Below are positions 1 through 9,703 of a stretch of DNA of 64,000 nucleotides, piece by piece. Under the pieces are notes generated by a model, which was not told the origin of the DNA, did not search any database, and worked only from the letters and a program-made list of their open reading frames with translations. This stretch comes from Calothrix sp. PCC 7507 (lineage in GTDB: Bacteria; Cyanobacteriota; Cyanobacteriia; Cyanobacteriales; Nostocaceae), in assembly GCF_000316575.1 (NCBI RefSeq), contig NC_019682.1, positions 4,152,001-4,216,000 of the forward strand. Reading direction: 5' to 3'. Each line of letters starts with the position of its first letter. The first letter of the stretch is position 1. Made by a program: the position numbers and the translations under genes.

Positions 1-2
1 AT

Positions 3-2261
3 ACAATAACACCTGTTAAAGACCCAAATACAAAAGCAGTAATTGGGGCGTTGATTTCTGGGGATATCGTCAATGGTAAAGATACAATTGTCAGATCGAC
101 ATTGAGGGCTACGGGAGGTGGTTACAGCGCTATTTATCTCCGCAAACCTACAGGAGAATTTGCCATAGCTACAGCTTTAGAACAAGGTCAATCAGAAGAT
201 TTAAATCAAGCTATATCTAATGTTGCATTACCTGAAGATATTCGGAACTCCTTCCTCACAGCCGCCGCAAAATCACCAGAAGGGAAAATAGTTACTGGGC
301 GTATAGTAATTGGTAAAGGTATTTATACAATAGCAGCGAAATCTATACCTGATAAAATTATTGAAGATGGTGATAAACAACGAATTATTTTTGGTGAAAA
401 ACCAGCCGCTATTCTCGTGCGGGGAACTCCAGAGACTGCTCTGAATCAATTACTGGCACAAAGTTTAATTGTAGAAGTATGGATAGTTTTGGTGGCTTTG
501 GGCATAGTTTTTATTTGGGCATTAATTCTCAGGCGAGCAATTATTACACCAATTGAAGATTTGCAACAAACAACCCAAAAGTTTGCTAATGGCGATCGCA
601 CTTCTCGCTGTCAAGTCTTTGCTAGCGATGAGATAGGACAATTAGCTGTCACATTCAACAAAATGGCAGACAGCATTACAATCCAAGCTCGTTACCAAGA
701 AAATGAAGCTAGATTAGCACAGCAACTTAATGAAATCACTGCTCACCTCAGAGAAACACTCAATAGCGAAAAAATATTAAAGGCCGCAGTCACTAATCTA
801 CGAAACACTCTGACAGCCGATCGCTTGCTTGTCTATCGTTTGCACGATTCCTGGCAAGGTAAAATTATTGCAGAATCTGTTGGTTACGAATGGTCAGCAA
901 CTTTAGGCGCAAACATTGCTCATCATTATTTTGGCGAGAATTCTTTAGAAGATTATGAAACAGGCGTTGTGAAAGCAGTTCACAACATTTACAAAGCCTC
1001 TTTAAGTCCATCGGAACTTGAGCAACTGGAATTATTAGCTGTCAAAGCTTACTTACTAGCACCTATTTTCGTCAATAAACAACTACACAGCTTATTAGTG
1101 GCTCATCAGTGTTCTGGGCAGCGTCAGTGGCAAAATATAGAAATCAATTTGTTTAAGCAGGTAGCAATTCAAGTTGGTTTTGCTCTAGAACAAGCAGAAC
1201 TGCTGCAAAAGCTAGAAACAGGCCGTCAAACGGCCGAAACAGTTTCAATGGGAGAAAGACAACAAAAAGAAGCCCTAGAACTACAAATTTTGCACCTTTT
1301 GCATGATATTGAAGGTGTCACCAGAGGTGATTTGACGGTGCGTGCTGATGTCAAAGCAGGAGAACTGGGTACCGTCGCTGACTTCTTTAACTCCATTGTC
1401 GAAAGTCTGCGGGGAATTGTCACCAAAGTCAAAACGTCGGCTACTCAAGTGAATTATGCGATCGCTTCTAATGAAGGCGCTATCAGTCAACTCGCCGCAG
1501 CAGCAATTACTCAAGCTGCTGAAATCAAGCATGTTCAGGACGCGATCGACCAAATAACCCATTCCATTCAATCTGTAGCCGAAAATGCTCAACAAGCCAC
1601 CATAATTGCTCAGAATGCTTCACGTTCTGCTACTGAAAGTCAACAAGCAATGGATCTAACAGTCGATAGCATCCTGACTGTGCGCGAAACTGTCGATGAA
1701 ACTGCGAAGAAAGTCAAGCGTCTAGGTGAATCTACTCAAGAAATTGCCCGTGTGGTGTCGTTGATTAACCAAATTGCCCTGCAAACCAACTTGCTAGCCA
1801 TCAACGCCGGTATTGAAGCCGGACGTGCGGGAGAAGAAAGTCAAGGTTTTGCCATAGTTGCAGAAGAGGTGGCTGAACTAGCGACGCGTTCGGCTTTCGC
1901 TACCCAAGAAGTTAAACAAATTGTGGCAAATATCCAACGGGAAACTGATGAGTTAGTACAAGCAATAGAACAGGGAACCACCCAGGTAGTGGAAGGGACA
2001 AGAATTGTCAAAGATGCAAAACAGAGTTTAAGTCAAATTTTAGATGTGTCTCACCAGATTGACTCTCTAGTGCAGTCAATTTCCACTGCAACTACAGATC
2101 AAGTGCAAACATCGCAAACTGTTAGTCAATTGATCAAAGAAATTGCCGTTGTTTCACAACGCAGCAGCATTTCTGCGCGCTTGGTTTCCGAATCTCTGCA
2201 AGAAACAGTGGAGATTTCCCAGGAGTTGCAGAAGACTGTCGAGACATTTAAGGTGAGCTAA
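3..2261 (+). CDS. Methyl-accepting chemotaxis protein with Cache remnant, HAMP and GAF domains (5' end outside window)
   Basis: Transmembrane chemoreceptor that would signal to a CheA/CheW-type array. The reading frame is open to the left edge (first full codon at base 3), so the N-terminus is missing; the TTG at 51 is only an internal codon. In order I see the end of a Cache-like sensor region, a membrane segment near 470-540, HAMP (about 540-700), a GAF domain (about 770-1200), a second HAMP-like segment around 1320-1430, and the methyl-accepting domain with its conserved hairpin tip near 1770-1870. The GAF belongs to the PixJ/cyanobacteriochrome type but reads AHHYF where light-sensing relatives have DXCF, and PSEL where they have the Cys-His pair. 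It therefore cannot bind a bilin through either usual cysteine. It is a paralogue of the next gene, with a nearly identical C-terminus (QKTVETFKVS). Confidence 0.9.
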   Translation, partial: TITPVKDPNTKAVIGALISGDIVNGKDTIVRSTLRATGGGYSAIYLRKPTGEFAIATALEQGQSEDLNQAISNVALPEDIRNSFLTAAAKSPEGKIVTGRIVIGKGIYTIAAKSIPDKIIEDGDKQRIIFGEKPAAILVRGTPETALNQLLAQSLIVEVWIVLVALGIVFIWALILRRAIITPIEDLQQTTQKFANGDRTSRCQVFASDEIGQLAVTFNKMADSITIQARYQENEARLAQQLNEITAHLRETLNSEKILKAAVTNLRNTLTADRLLVYRLHDSWQGKIIAESVGYEWSATLGANIAHHYFGENSLEDYETGVVKAVHNIYKASLSPSELEQLELLAVKAYLLAPIFVNKQLHSLLVAHQCSGQRQWQNIEINLFKQVAIQVGFALEQAELLQKLETGRQTAETVSMGERQQKEALELQILHLLHDIEGVTRGDLTVRADVKAGELGTVADFFNSIVESLRGIVTKVKTSATQVNYAIASNEGAISQLAAAAITQAAEIKHVQDAIDQITHSIQSVAENAQQATIIAQNASRSATESQQAMDLTVDSILTVRETVDETAKKVKRLGESTQEIARVVSLINQIALQTNLLAINAGIEAGRAGEESQGFAIVAEEVAELATRSAFATQEVKQIVANIQRETDELVQAIEQGTTQVVEGTRIVKDAKQSLSQILDVSHQIDSLVQSISTATTDQVQTSQTVSQLIKEIAVVSQRSSISARLVSESLQETVEISQELQKTVETFKVS

Positions 2262-3324
2262 ATTGACACTAATCCTGGCTATTTTTGAGCAATGCTGCTG
2301 GCGATCGCCTCCACATTACTTTGTCGTTAATATCACATTAGTTTCACATCAGTACTATCTCGCAAATCATTGAGGATTAATTTAGTATTTATTAATACCA
2401 TAAATGCTGGTTCATCGATACTATCAAGATCATAAATTAACAACTAGTTTGCAATCGAGTTGTCTTTAAGTGGACATGACATTAGATAGATAGAGTTTTA
2501 ATTAATTTGAACATTAACTTATAAATTTTGCAAAAACATGCAATAATCAATATCTACTCGCTTAAGCAAAAAATGGCAATCTAATACAAATAAACCTCAC
2601 AGCAGCTATGATATTTCACGACTCAGCTACATATTAGCTTGATATTAACAACCTGAAATAAGTAATTGATTGTCCAGGGGAGAAATGGTCTTTTATATCT
2701 GCTCTGAGTTTATAGATAGGCAATTTTGGCTAGTATAAAAAACCAAGGTGCATCAAAATTATCAACATTTTTTACTCACATAAAATGACACTCTGGCAAT
2801 AAATAACTAGTATTCAAAGGCTGAAGTATGAAATGAAGAGATCTGTATAGTAAGCCTTTGAGCGATTTACAATGGTTGGTTTATTTACGCCAAGCTGTAT
2901 TAGTATTCAAACCAGGTAAGAGTAGGACTGGTATTTGATTTTTGAAATAATACGTAAGGTGGACAAGTCCCACCCTACTAGTATTCAAACTAGGTAATAT
3001 ATTTATCAATGCATCTACTTAATAAGTTTGCTACTCTCTATTAAATTGTGTGTTTGCCGATAGTAAGAATCTGACTCTAAAATAAATAACACTAATCAAA
3101 TTTGGCTCTGAGAATTAGTCAAAAGTTAATAGTCTATATTAAATATTTGGACTGTTAGCTTTATAGTCTCAAAAGTCAAGAAGAGTGAGTTTTATTTGTA
3201 TTCAGAAACTTGCTTAATAACTAACCTTAAAGTTCAGTAATCTACTTTTAGCAGAAATTAGCTCTATTACTAACACTGCTTAGTTTTGACTATAATTATT
3301 GACGAATAGGCGCAATTTTAAATT
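2262..3324. other. Long non-coding spacer between the two chemoreceptor genes
   Basis: About 1.06 kb, AT-rich, with no convincing gene. It carries one copy of a dispersed repeat (2821-2903). Two short copies of a TAGTATTCAAAC-AGGTA word lie at about 2901-2919 and 2978-2996, flanking a short palindrome (about 2957-2976) of a type common in the spacers of this window. The promoter of the second chemoreceptor presumably lies in its last 200 bases, but I cannot assign it. Confidence 0.6.
2821..2903 (+). repeat. Dispersed ~83-bp repeat, copy A
   Basis: This segment matches 32064-32146 over its whole length with only scattered mismatches. The shared core includes AGCCTTTGAGCGATTTACAA and TGGTTTATTTACGCCAA. 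Both copies are in the same orientation, in spacers, about 29 kb apart. I see no terminal inverted repeats or coding potential. Confidence 0.8.
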
Positions 3325-5721
3325 ATGAAAAATGAATTTAACACTGATAATAATGTGGTGTCACAGCCTGAGATATCTAACCTCAATACACCATTAATGA
3401 TTGCTCACCGTCAAAATTTAGCACAGCAAATACTTGCACGATGTAAAACCAGAGTAGTTGCTTCCCGAAAACTTAAAAAATCTTTATTAGGAATATTTTT
3501 TAACCTTTCTATTACCAATAAACTATTAATTTCTTTAATAGCATCTGAATTAGTTTCTATCTTGGGAATAGGGATAGTTGGTAAATACCTGATTAGTAGT
3601 AATTTGCAGACTAGTTCACTAGAACAGGCAAAATCAGCAATATCTTTTGCAGATATTATTGATAATATCAAAAATAAGCAAATGGGCTTTAATTTTCAGG
3701 GAAATTCTGATAATCCTGAAATTATTAGAGCCATAAGTCTGCCTAGTCCAGGTCAAATTATAAATCGGCATTTGAAAGTTGAAATCAAGAAAATTATTGT
3801 AGATTTATCTAAAAAAAACATTGGAAGTAATAAGAGTCCAATAAAATTTTTTCGTCATCAAACTAATACAACTTTAGTGAGAGAGACTCCAGGGAATCAC
3901 CTGAATAAATTGCTGGGAAATAGTTGGACGACAGAATTTATCCCAGTGATTTTAGCGTTAGTAATTATCTCAATCTGGGTGCTAATTATCAGGCGCTCGA
4001 TTATGAAACTGATTCAGGAATTAGAGCAAACAGCTAATAAATTTGCGACAAGCGATCGCTCTACAAAATCTGAGGTTTTCGCCACTGATGAAGTAAAGCA
4101 ATTGGCGCTCACTTTTAACGACATGGCAAATAATCTTGCTGAACAAGTCATCCGCCAAGAAAATGAAGCCAAACTAGCACAGACAGTTAATGAAATCACT
4201 TCTCGCTTTCGCGGTTCACTCAACACTTTACACATCCTCAACGTAGCAGTCACTAGTACCAGAGAAGCCATCAAAGCAGATCGAGTAATTGTCTATCGCT
4301 TCGATGAAAATTGGTATGGTACGATTATTGCTGAATCTGTGGGTGCTGATTGGCCTTTAGCTCTAGGGGCACAGATTGCTGACCCTTGTTTTGCTAAAGA
4401 TTATGCTAATAAATATCAGAAAGGCTTAGTTCAATCATGGGAAGATATCCATAAAGCTGGTTTGACCGAGTGTCACCTTAACCAACTAGAACAATTTGCA
4501 GTCAAGGCGAATTTAATCGCGCCAATTTTGATTAACAACAAACTATATGGTTTGTTGATAGCTCACCAGTGTTCTGCGCCGCGTCAATGGCAAGATTTAG
4601 AAATCAAATTGCTGAAACAGGTGGCGATTCCAGTTGGCTATGCTCTAGAACAAACATCTCTGTTAGAACAAGTAGAAGCAGCACGTTCTCGTGCAGAAGT
4701 CGCAGCCTCTGAGCAACGTCAACAAAATGAAGCATTGCAACAGCAGATACTCCATCTCCTCAGAGATATCGCTGGCGTATCCCAAGGTGACTTAACTGTG
4801 CGTTCTGAAGTGAAGTTTGGAGAACTAGGGACTGTCGCTGACTTTTTCAACTCCATTGTGGAAAATCTGAGAGTCATTGTCACTAAAGTTAAAGTATCTG
4901 CTAACCAAGTGAACACAGCAATTGGTAATAACGAAGCCGCCATCCGCCAACTTACCGACAAAGCACTTAAACAAGCAAACAACATTAGCCTGACGGTTGC
5001 TAGTGTTAATAATATGACACTGTCTATGCAAGCAGTCGCAGAAATTGCAGAAATTGCTTCCCAAGTTGCTCACAACGCTTCTTTAACTGTCGAGGATAGT
5101 GAAGCCGCAATGGATATCACCGTCAAGAACATTCTCAGATTGCGCTCGACGATTGGTGATACAGCGAAAAAAGTCAAACGCCTTGGGGAATCTTCGCAAC
5201 AAATTTCCCATGTAGTTTCTTTGATTAGTCAAATAGCTACACAAACTAACTTGCTAGCCATCAATGCTGGATTGGAAGCGACAAAAGCTGGTGAAGAGAG
5301 TGAAGGTTTTGCCATTATTGCCAAAGAAATTGGTGAACTAGCAGTTTGTTGTACTGACGCTACCCAAGAAATTGAGCAAATTGTCGAAAAAATTCAACTA
5401 GAAACCAGCGAGGTTATCAAGGCGATGGAACAGGGAACGACTCAAGTTGTAGAAGGGAGTCGCATGGTTGGAGATGCCAAAATAGCCTTGAGTCAGATTC
5501 TCAATGTATCTCACCAAATTGATGAATTGGTGCAGTCAGTTTCGCAAATGACTTTATCTCAGGTAGAAACGTCGCAAGCAGTGAGCAAATTAATGCAAGA
5601 AATTTCTCAAGTGTCGGAATTTACTAGTACTTCTTCTCGCTGGGTTTCTCAATCTTTGCAACAAACTGTCGAGATTTCCCAAGAGTTGCAGAAGACTGTT
5701 GAGACATTTAAGGTTAGCTAG
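3325..5721 (+). CDS. PixJ-like chemoreceptor with a DXCF cyanobacteriochrome GAF domain
   Basis: 798-residue methyl-accepting protein, probably a blue/green-type photoreceptor for phototaxis. It has a cytoplasmic N-terminus, TM1 near residues 65-88, a short extracytoplasmic region, TM2 near 205-225, HAMP, GAF (about 300-460), a second HAMP-like stretch, and the signalling domain with tip sequence NLLAINAGLEATKAGEE. The GAF contains DPCF (Cys355) and TECHL (Cys383-His384). The 28-residue spacing equals that of the two chromophore cysteines of the characterised photoreceptor TePixJ. From family knowledge, the DXCF cysteine with the canonical cysteine gives phycoviolobilin-type blue/green photocycles. 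The extracytoplasmic region is about 115 residues, so a full Cache sensor is unlikely. The start ATG follows a long spacer. The bilin and the colours sensed are inference. Confidence 0.9.
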   Translation: MKNEFNTDNNVVSQPEISNLNTPLMIAHRQNLAQQILARCKTRVVASRKLKKSLLGIFFNLSITNKLLISLIASELVSILGIGIVGKYLISSNLQTSSLEQAKSAISFADIIDNIKNKQMGFNFQGNSDNPEIIRAISLPSPGQIINRHLKVEIKKIIVDLSKKNIGSNKSPIKFFRHQTNTTLVRETPGNHLNKLLGNSWTTEFIPVILALVIISIWVLIIRRSIMKLIQELEQTANKFATSDRSTKSEVFATDEVKQLALTFNDMANNLAEQVIRQENEAKLAQTVNEITSRFRGSLNTLHILNVAVTSTREAIKADRVIVYRFDENWYGTIIAESVGADWPLALGAQIADPCFAKDYANKYQKGLVQSWEDIHKAGLTECHLNQLEQFAVKANLIAPILINNKLYGLLIAHQCSAPRQWQDLEIKLLKQVAIPVGYALEQTSLLEQVEAARSRAEVAASEQRQQNEALQQQILHLLRDIAGVSQGDLTVRSEVKFGELGTVADFFNSIVENLRVIVTKVKVSANQVNTAIGNNEAAIRQLTDKALKQANNISLTVASVNNMTLSMQAVAEIAEIASQVAHNASLTVEDSEAAMDITVKNILRLRSTIGDTAKKVKRLGESSQQISHVVSLISQIATQTNLLAINAGLEATKAGEESEGFAIIAKEIGELAVCCTDATQEIEQIVEKIQLETSEVIKAMEQGTTQVVEGSRMVGDAKIALSQILNVSHQIDELVQSVSQMTLSQVETSQAVSKLMQEISQVSEFTSTSSRWVSQSLQQTVEISQELQKTVETFKVS

Positions 5722-5780
5722 GATTGGGGATTGGGAAGAGTTTCCTCAACTGTTATTAACAGGAGAAGGTAAACAACGGT

Positions 5781-5966
5781 TCAAAAGTCTTCAACCTCGA
5801 AAGTTTGTCTACCTACTGTTACTTTGTCGCCCAATACTAATTTTCGTCCTCGTCGCGTTTCAACTGTGCCATTGACTTTGACATCGCCATCAATAATCAT
5901 CAGTTTGGCTTGCCCTCCGGTTGGGGCTACACCCACCAACTTTAAAAATTGATCAAGTTTAATCAT
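5781..5966 (-). CDS. Small S4-domain RNA-binding protein (YbcJ/YaaA type)
   Basis: 61 residues that consist almost entirely of one S4 RNA-binding fold: LDQFLKLVGVAPTGGQAK, then IIDGDVKVNGTVETRRGRK, then a beta strand ending VEDF. This length and the GGQAK/VNG/RRGRK signature match the stand-alone S4 proteins seen in many bacteria, which are thought to bind structured RNA, perhaps rRNA. It is encoded convergently to the preceding chemoreceptor, with a 59-base gap. The ATG at 5966 is the only good start. Confidence 0.85.
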   Translation of the reverse strand: MIKLDQFLKLVGVAPTGGQAKLMIIDGDVKVNGTVETRRGRKLVLGDKVTVGRQTFEVEDF

Positions 5967-6178
5967 GGTGTCAATGGTCTTTTATTAATGTGAGTTCGAC
6001 GGATAGGAAAGCGCAAAAAGCTTGCTGTGTATGAACAAGCACAACATAGCATTCTTCCGGCGATGCCAGCGGCGGGCTACGCCACAATACCATCAAAACA
6101 GAAACAAAGGGATTGATTGTCAAAATAAGATTTCTCAGGTAACAGTAAGAATAGAGATTCCTGTTTACTGAGTGAGCT

Positions 6179-9100
6179 ATGCGGCAAGAAGATGCGATCG
6201 CCTTGTTACTGGAGCAGATCGCTACCCTAGAGCAGGAGAATATGAAGCTGCAAACTGCAGTGGCGATCGCCTGTGAGCAAGAAAGAACTGCACAGGCAAA
6301 AGTTACACAGCCAGTTATTCAATGCGTCTTAGTGCCAGAAGAACAACAACGGGTTGCAGAACTCGAAGCCCAAAACCGTCTCTTAGAGAACCGCGATCGC
6401 ATCTTAGAAGCCACAGCAACAGCGGCCAATGCCTTATTGACCATTGAAAACTTTGATCAAGCGGTGAATACTGCCTTGAAAGCGATCGGGGAAAGTTTGG
6501 ATACAGATCGCGTGACGGTGATTGAAAATTTCGCTCATCCATCTGCACCCCTACACTGCTGGAAGCTTTTGTATGAATGGAATTCACCCAACACAGTGTC
6601 CCAAATATCCCATCCCGATGAAGCAGAAGGAACTTATGAAGAGGGAGGGATTGCGGAGTGGTATGAGCGTATTAGCCAAGGACAAAGCATTAGTTGTCTA
6701 CTAGAAGAAATGCCAGAGCCGTTTCGCAGTGGACAAGCTGCAATCGGAGTGAAAGCATTACACATTGTCCCAATTTTTGTTGAGGGCTTGTGCTGGGGAG
6801 TGTTGGGATTTGATGACTGTCGCGAAGCCAAGCGCCGGGGAACGGCTGAACTGGCATTACTCAAAACTGTTGCCGCTTGTATTGGGAGTGCCATTCAGCG
6901 TCAACGGATTCAGCAAGCTCAACGAGAACACGCCACCGAACTAGCAAAAGCCAACGCCAATCTCCAACAGCGCGATCGCCTACTCTCCGTCGTTGCTCAA
7001 GTCACTAAAGACCTATTGGAAGCCGAAGACGCTGATCTAGCGATTCCAGTTGCCTTAAAAGCAGTCGGAGAAGTCGCAAACATGAGTCGCGTTTTGCTCA
7101 TCCTTGAACATCAACACCCCGTCACACAAAAATTACAGCACTGCGTTACCTATGAGTGGGCAGCCACAGGCATCACCGATCATCATGCTGTTGGTATGTC
7201 TGTGATGAACAACGACGATTTCCAAATTTTGATTCAACCTCTTTATCAAGGGCAGTCTATCTGGCGAGTCATTGATGAATTACCCGATGTCACACGCTGG
7301 CAATTTGAGAAACTGCAAATCAAATCAACAGGTGTAGTCCCGATATTTATTGCCGGACGCTACATTGGCTGTGTCAGCTTTGATGATTGCGTGCATCCCC
7401 GGCACTGGAATCAGCAGGAAATAGATGTACTCACAACTGCTGCCGAGACTATTGGCGCGGCACTGCACCGCAAACAGTTAGTTGAGGGACTAATTGCCGA
7501 ACGTGCGAAGGCGGCGGAAGAACGAGTCGCAGAATTGTCTAAGGCAAACATAGCTATCAAAAATAGTCTTGATCGCCTCGCCGCCGACTCGGAACTCAAT
7601 ACCTTCCTTGGTCATGTCATCCTAGAAATTAAACATCAACTAAATGCTCAAGTAGCCCATTTATTCCTCTACGATCCACCCTCTCATACCTTGCGGTTGC
7701 ATTTGGGTTCGGAAACAGATGAAGTTTTACCCAAGGAAAAACTCCAAGACGTAGAAGCCTTTCTCGAACCAATTCCCGCCGATATTACCCGCGCTTGGGA
7801 AATTATGGTGCAGGCGAAACAGCCCCTGGAATTTGGGGTTTGGGAAAACACTCATCCAGAACACTGGCCTATAGCCCTGGAATGGCATCGTCAGCGAGGA
7901 CATCAAACTGCCATGTGTATACCGCTGATGTTGGGTGATATAGCTTTGGGTTTCTTGGGGTTGGCATTCACCCAAAAAGCCACTTTAAATCCTGAAGAAT
8001 TTGAACTAGCGCAAGCCTTGGCACATCAAGCAACACTAGCCATTCAACTCACCCAGTTGGCAGAAGAGGCAAAACAAGCCGCTATCCTCAAAGAACAAGA
8101 AAAAGCTGCCACCGCGCAAATTGCCGAACTCGTAAGAGCCAACGAATCACTGCGGGGCTGTTTGAATCGATTAGCAGATGAACCAGACTTAGAAACATTT
8201 TGGGAACATATTCTTCTAGAAGCCTCCGCCCAAGTCAATTCCTATGCAGCAGCGCTGTTCCTCTACGATGAGTCAGCCAATACACAACTGATGAAACGAT
8301 ATGTCCGCGAGGGACAGGTGATTCCCATCAAGACGGCTCCGGAACTAGCACAATTTAGAGTGCCTATTGCGGGAAGTATTGTTTCCTTGTGGAAAAAAGC
8401 GTTTTTGAGAGGCGAGTCCATCTTTTTTAATCTGGATGAAAGCGATCGCCTGGTTGGTTCGCGAATTAACTGGCATCGTCATCAAGGGCATCGTTCCATT
8501 GTGCGTGTACCGTTAATTTTGGGTTCTCGTCCCCTCGGTTTTATTGGTTTATGTTTTCAGGAACCCAGGACTAGCCTACCCCAAAATATTGAACTGATCG
8601 TGGCGTTAGCACAGCAAGCGACCTTAGCGATTCAGTTAACTCATTTAGCCGAGCAGAGTCGCCAAGCCGCAATTTTGGAAGAACGCAACCGGATGGCGCG
8701 AGAAATTCATGATACGCTAGCTCAAGCCTTCACAGGCGTGATTGTGCAATTGGGTGCTGCCTCTAGAATTGTTCCTGGTGAATTGGCAGAAGTGCAGACA
8801 CACATCACCCAGGCACGGGATCTAGCTCGTGAAGGATTGTCCGAAGCCAGGCGATCGCTCAATGCTCTCCGTCCCCAAATTTTAGAAACTGGCAATTTAG
8901 GTAAAGCTTTTAACCGTCTTGCCACCCAAATGTCTGCCTCTATTGATACTTGCACAACTTGCAAAGTCTTCGGGCAAGTATATCCCCTATCGGCAGACAT
9001 AGAGAATAACTTGCTCCGGATTGGACAAGAAGCATTGACAAATGCTATTAAACATGCATTTGCCAGCAGAATTCATATCGAACTAGTGTATGAACCGACT

Positions 9101-9286
9101 CAATTTACCTTACAAGTCAAAGACAATGGACGGGGATTTGAGACAGATAGCTTGTCTATAGTCAAGGGTTTTGGATTGATGGGGATGAAAGAACGTAGCG
9201 ATCGCATCGGTGCCCAGCTAACAATCCAAAGCGTTACAGGACAAGGAACAGAAATTAAAATATCAATAATAGGCAACAAGCAATAG
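6179..9286 (+). CDS. Four-GAF NarL-family sensor histidine kinase
   Basis: 1035 residues with no membrane segment, so cytoplasmic. After a short coiled-coil N-terminus come four GAF domains (about 80-240, 270-430, 475-640 and 680-835) separated by helical linkers. A HisKA_3 dimerisation domain follows, with the phospho-acceptor in REIHDTLAQ (His844). The HATPase domain has N-box QEALTNAIKHA, G1 box DNGRGF and G2 box GFGLMGMKER. This kinase type phosphorylates NarL/FixJ regulators, and one is encoded 417 bases downstream. GAF1 and GAF2 share an FDDC motif. None of the four has the cysteine pattern of a bilin-binding GAF, so the ligand is unknown. The spacer to the regulator is filled by a mobile-type repeat, so the two genes may now be transcribed separately. 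Confidence 0.92.
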   Translation: MRQEDAIALLLEQIATLEQENMKLQTAVAIACEQERTAQAKVTQPVIQCVLVPEEQQRVAELEAQNRLLENRDRILEATATAANALLTIENFDQAVNTALKAIGESLDTDRVTVIENFAHPSAPLHCWKLLYEWNSPNTVSQISHPDEAEGTYEEGGIAEWYERISQGQSISCLLEEMPEPFRSGQAAIGVKALHIVPIFVEGLCWGVLGFDDCREAKRRGTAELALLKTVAACIGSAIQRQRIQQAQREHATELAKANANLQQRDRLLSVVAQVTKDLLEAEDADLAIPVALKAVGEVANMSRVLLILEHQHPVTQKLQHCVTYEWAATGITDHHAVGMSVMNNDDFQILIQPLYQGQSIWRVIDELPDVTRWQFEKLQIKSTGVVPIFIAGRYIGCVSFDDCVHPRHWNQQEIDVLTTAAETIGAALHRKQLVEGLIAERAKAAEERVAELSKANIAIKNSLDRLAADSELNTFLGHVILEIKHQLNAQVAHLFLYDPPSHTLRLHLGSETDEVLPKEKLQDVEAFLEPIPADITRAWEIMVQAKQPLEFGVWENTHPEHWPIALEWHRQRGHQTAMCIPLMLGDIALGFLGLAFTQKATLNPEEFELAQALAHQATLAIQLTQLAEEAKQAAILKEQEKAATAQIAELVRANESLRGCLNRLADEPDLETFWEHILLEASAQVNSYAAALFLYDESANTQLMKRYVREGQVIPIKTAPELAQFRVPIAGSIVSLWKKAFLRGESIFFNLDESDRLVGSRINWHRHQGHRSIVRVPLILGSRPLGFIGLCFQEPRTSLPQNIELIVALAQQATLAIQLTHLAEQSRQAAILEERNRMAREIHDTLAQAFTGVIVQLGAASRIVPGELAEVQTHITQARDLAREGLSEARRSLNALRPQILETGNLGKAFNRLATQMSASIDTCTTCKVFGQVYPLSADIENNLLRIGQEALTNAIKHAFASRIHIELVYEPTQFTLQVKDNGRGFETDSLSIVKGFGLMGMKERSDRIGAQLTIQSVTGQGTEIKISIIGNKQ

Positions 9287-9380
9287 GAAAATTAGGCCAC
9301 CACGCCACCCAAACAGTATCCGGGTTTCGGTGGGCAATGCCCACCCTACAAATGGTCATTTAATTGTGACACCTGCGTAA

Positions 9381-9652
9381 TACCAATTTGCCAAAAAAAT
9401 GCGACAGATTAATCTGTAGGAGCGGGGTCTCTCCCATTGGTGTCAACTTAACGTGAAACCTTGTCAAGACGTGATTTTGAATTAAATCACCTACCATCAA
9501 GATCTGCGTTACCCCACCCCGGTTTTGTCTAAAGCCAAAACCGGGGTGGGGTAAAATGTATGTCGGGTAAGCGTTGTAGCTCAATTTGACACAGGTGGGT
9601 CTCCCCGCCCTTTGTGACAATCCATGTGTCGCAAACATTATTTGAATTGGTA
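9381..9652. repeat. MITE-like inverted-repeat element, family 1
   Basis: The outer ends are inverted: TACCAATT at 9381 and AATTGGTA ending at 9652, with matching TGCGACA further in. A second inner pair starts with GTGTCAACTTAA (9440) and ends AATTTGACAC (9592). Flanking words CCCATTGG and CCACCTG recur around the element at 60451-60649 in the opposite order, so this copy is inverted relative to that one. It has no transposase and so is at most a non-autonomous element. It fills the spacer between the kinase and its regulator. Confidence 0.65.
9510..9553. repeat. Perfect 17-bp hairpin
   Basis: Arms 9510-9526 and 9537-9553 are exact reverse complements (TACCCCACCCCGGTTTT and its complement) around a 10-base loop. 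Pairing the loop's closing bases gives 18 bp. It lies at the centre of the MITE-like element. No T-run follows, so it is not a classical terminator, although an RNA hairpin this strong could separate the flanking transcripts. Confidence 0.85.
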
Positions 9653-9703
9653 TAAGTCCTGTTAAAAATACAGTTAAATAATTGAGGTTCTTCAGTAGCA
9701 ACT

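Noticed and set aside
6522-6704. Nested frames in the four-GAF kinase
   Set aside because: They are out-of-frame shadows of a gene with clear domain content.
9360-9701. 113-residue minus-strand open frame
   Set aside because: It is entirely within the MITE-like element and its hairpin; no family resemblance.
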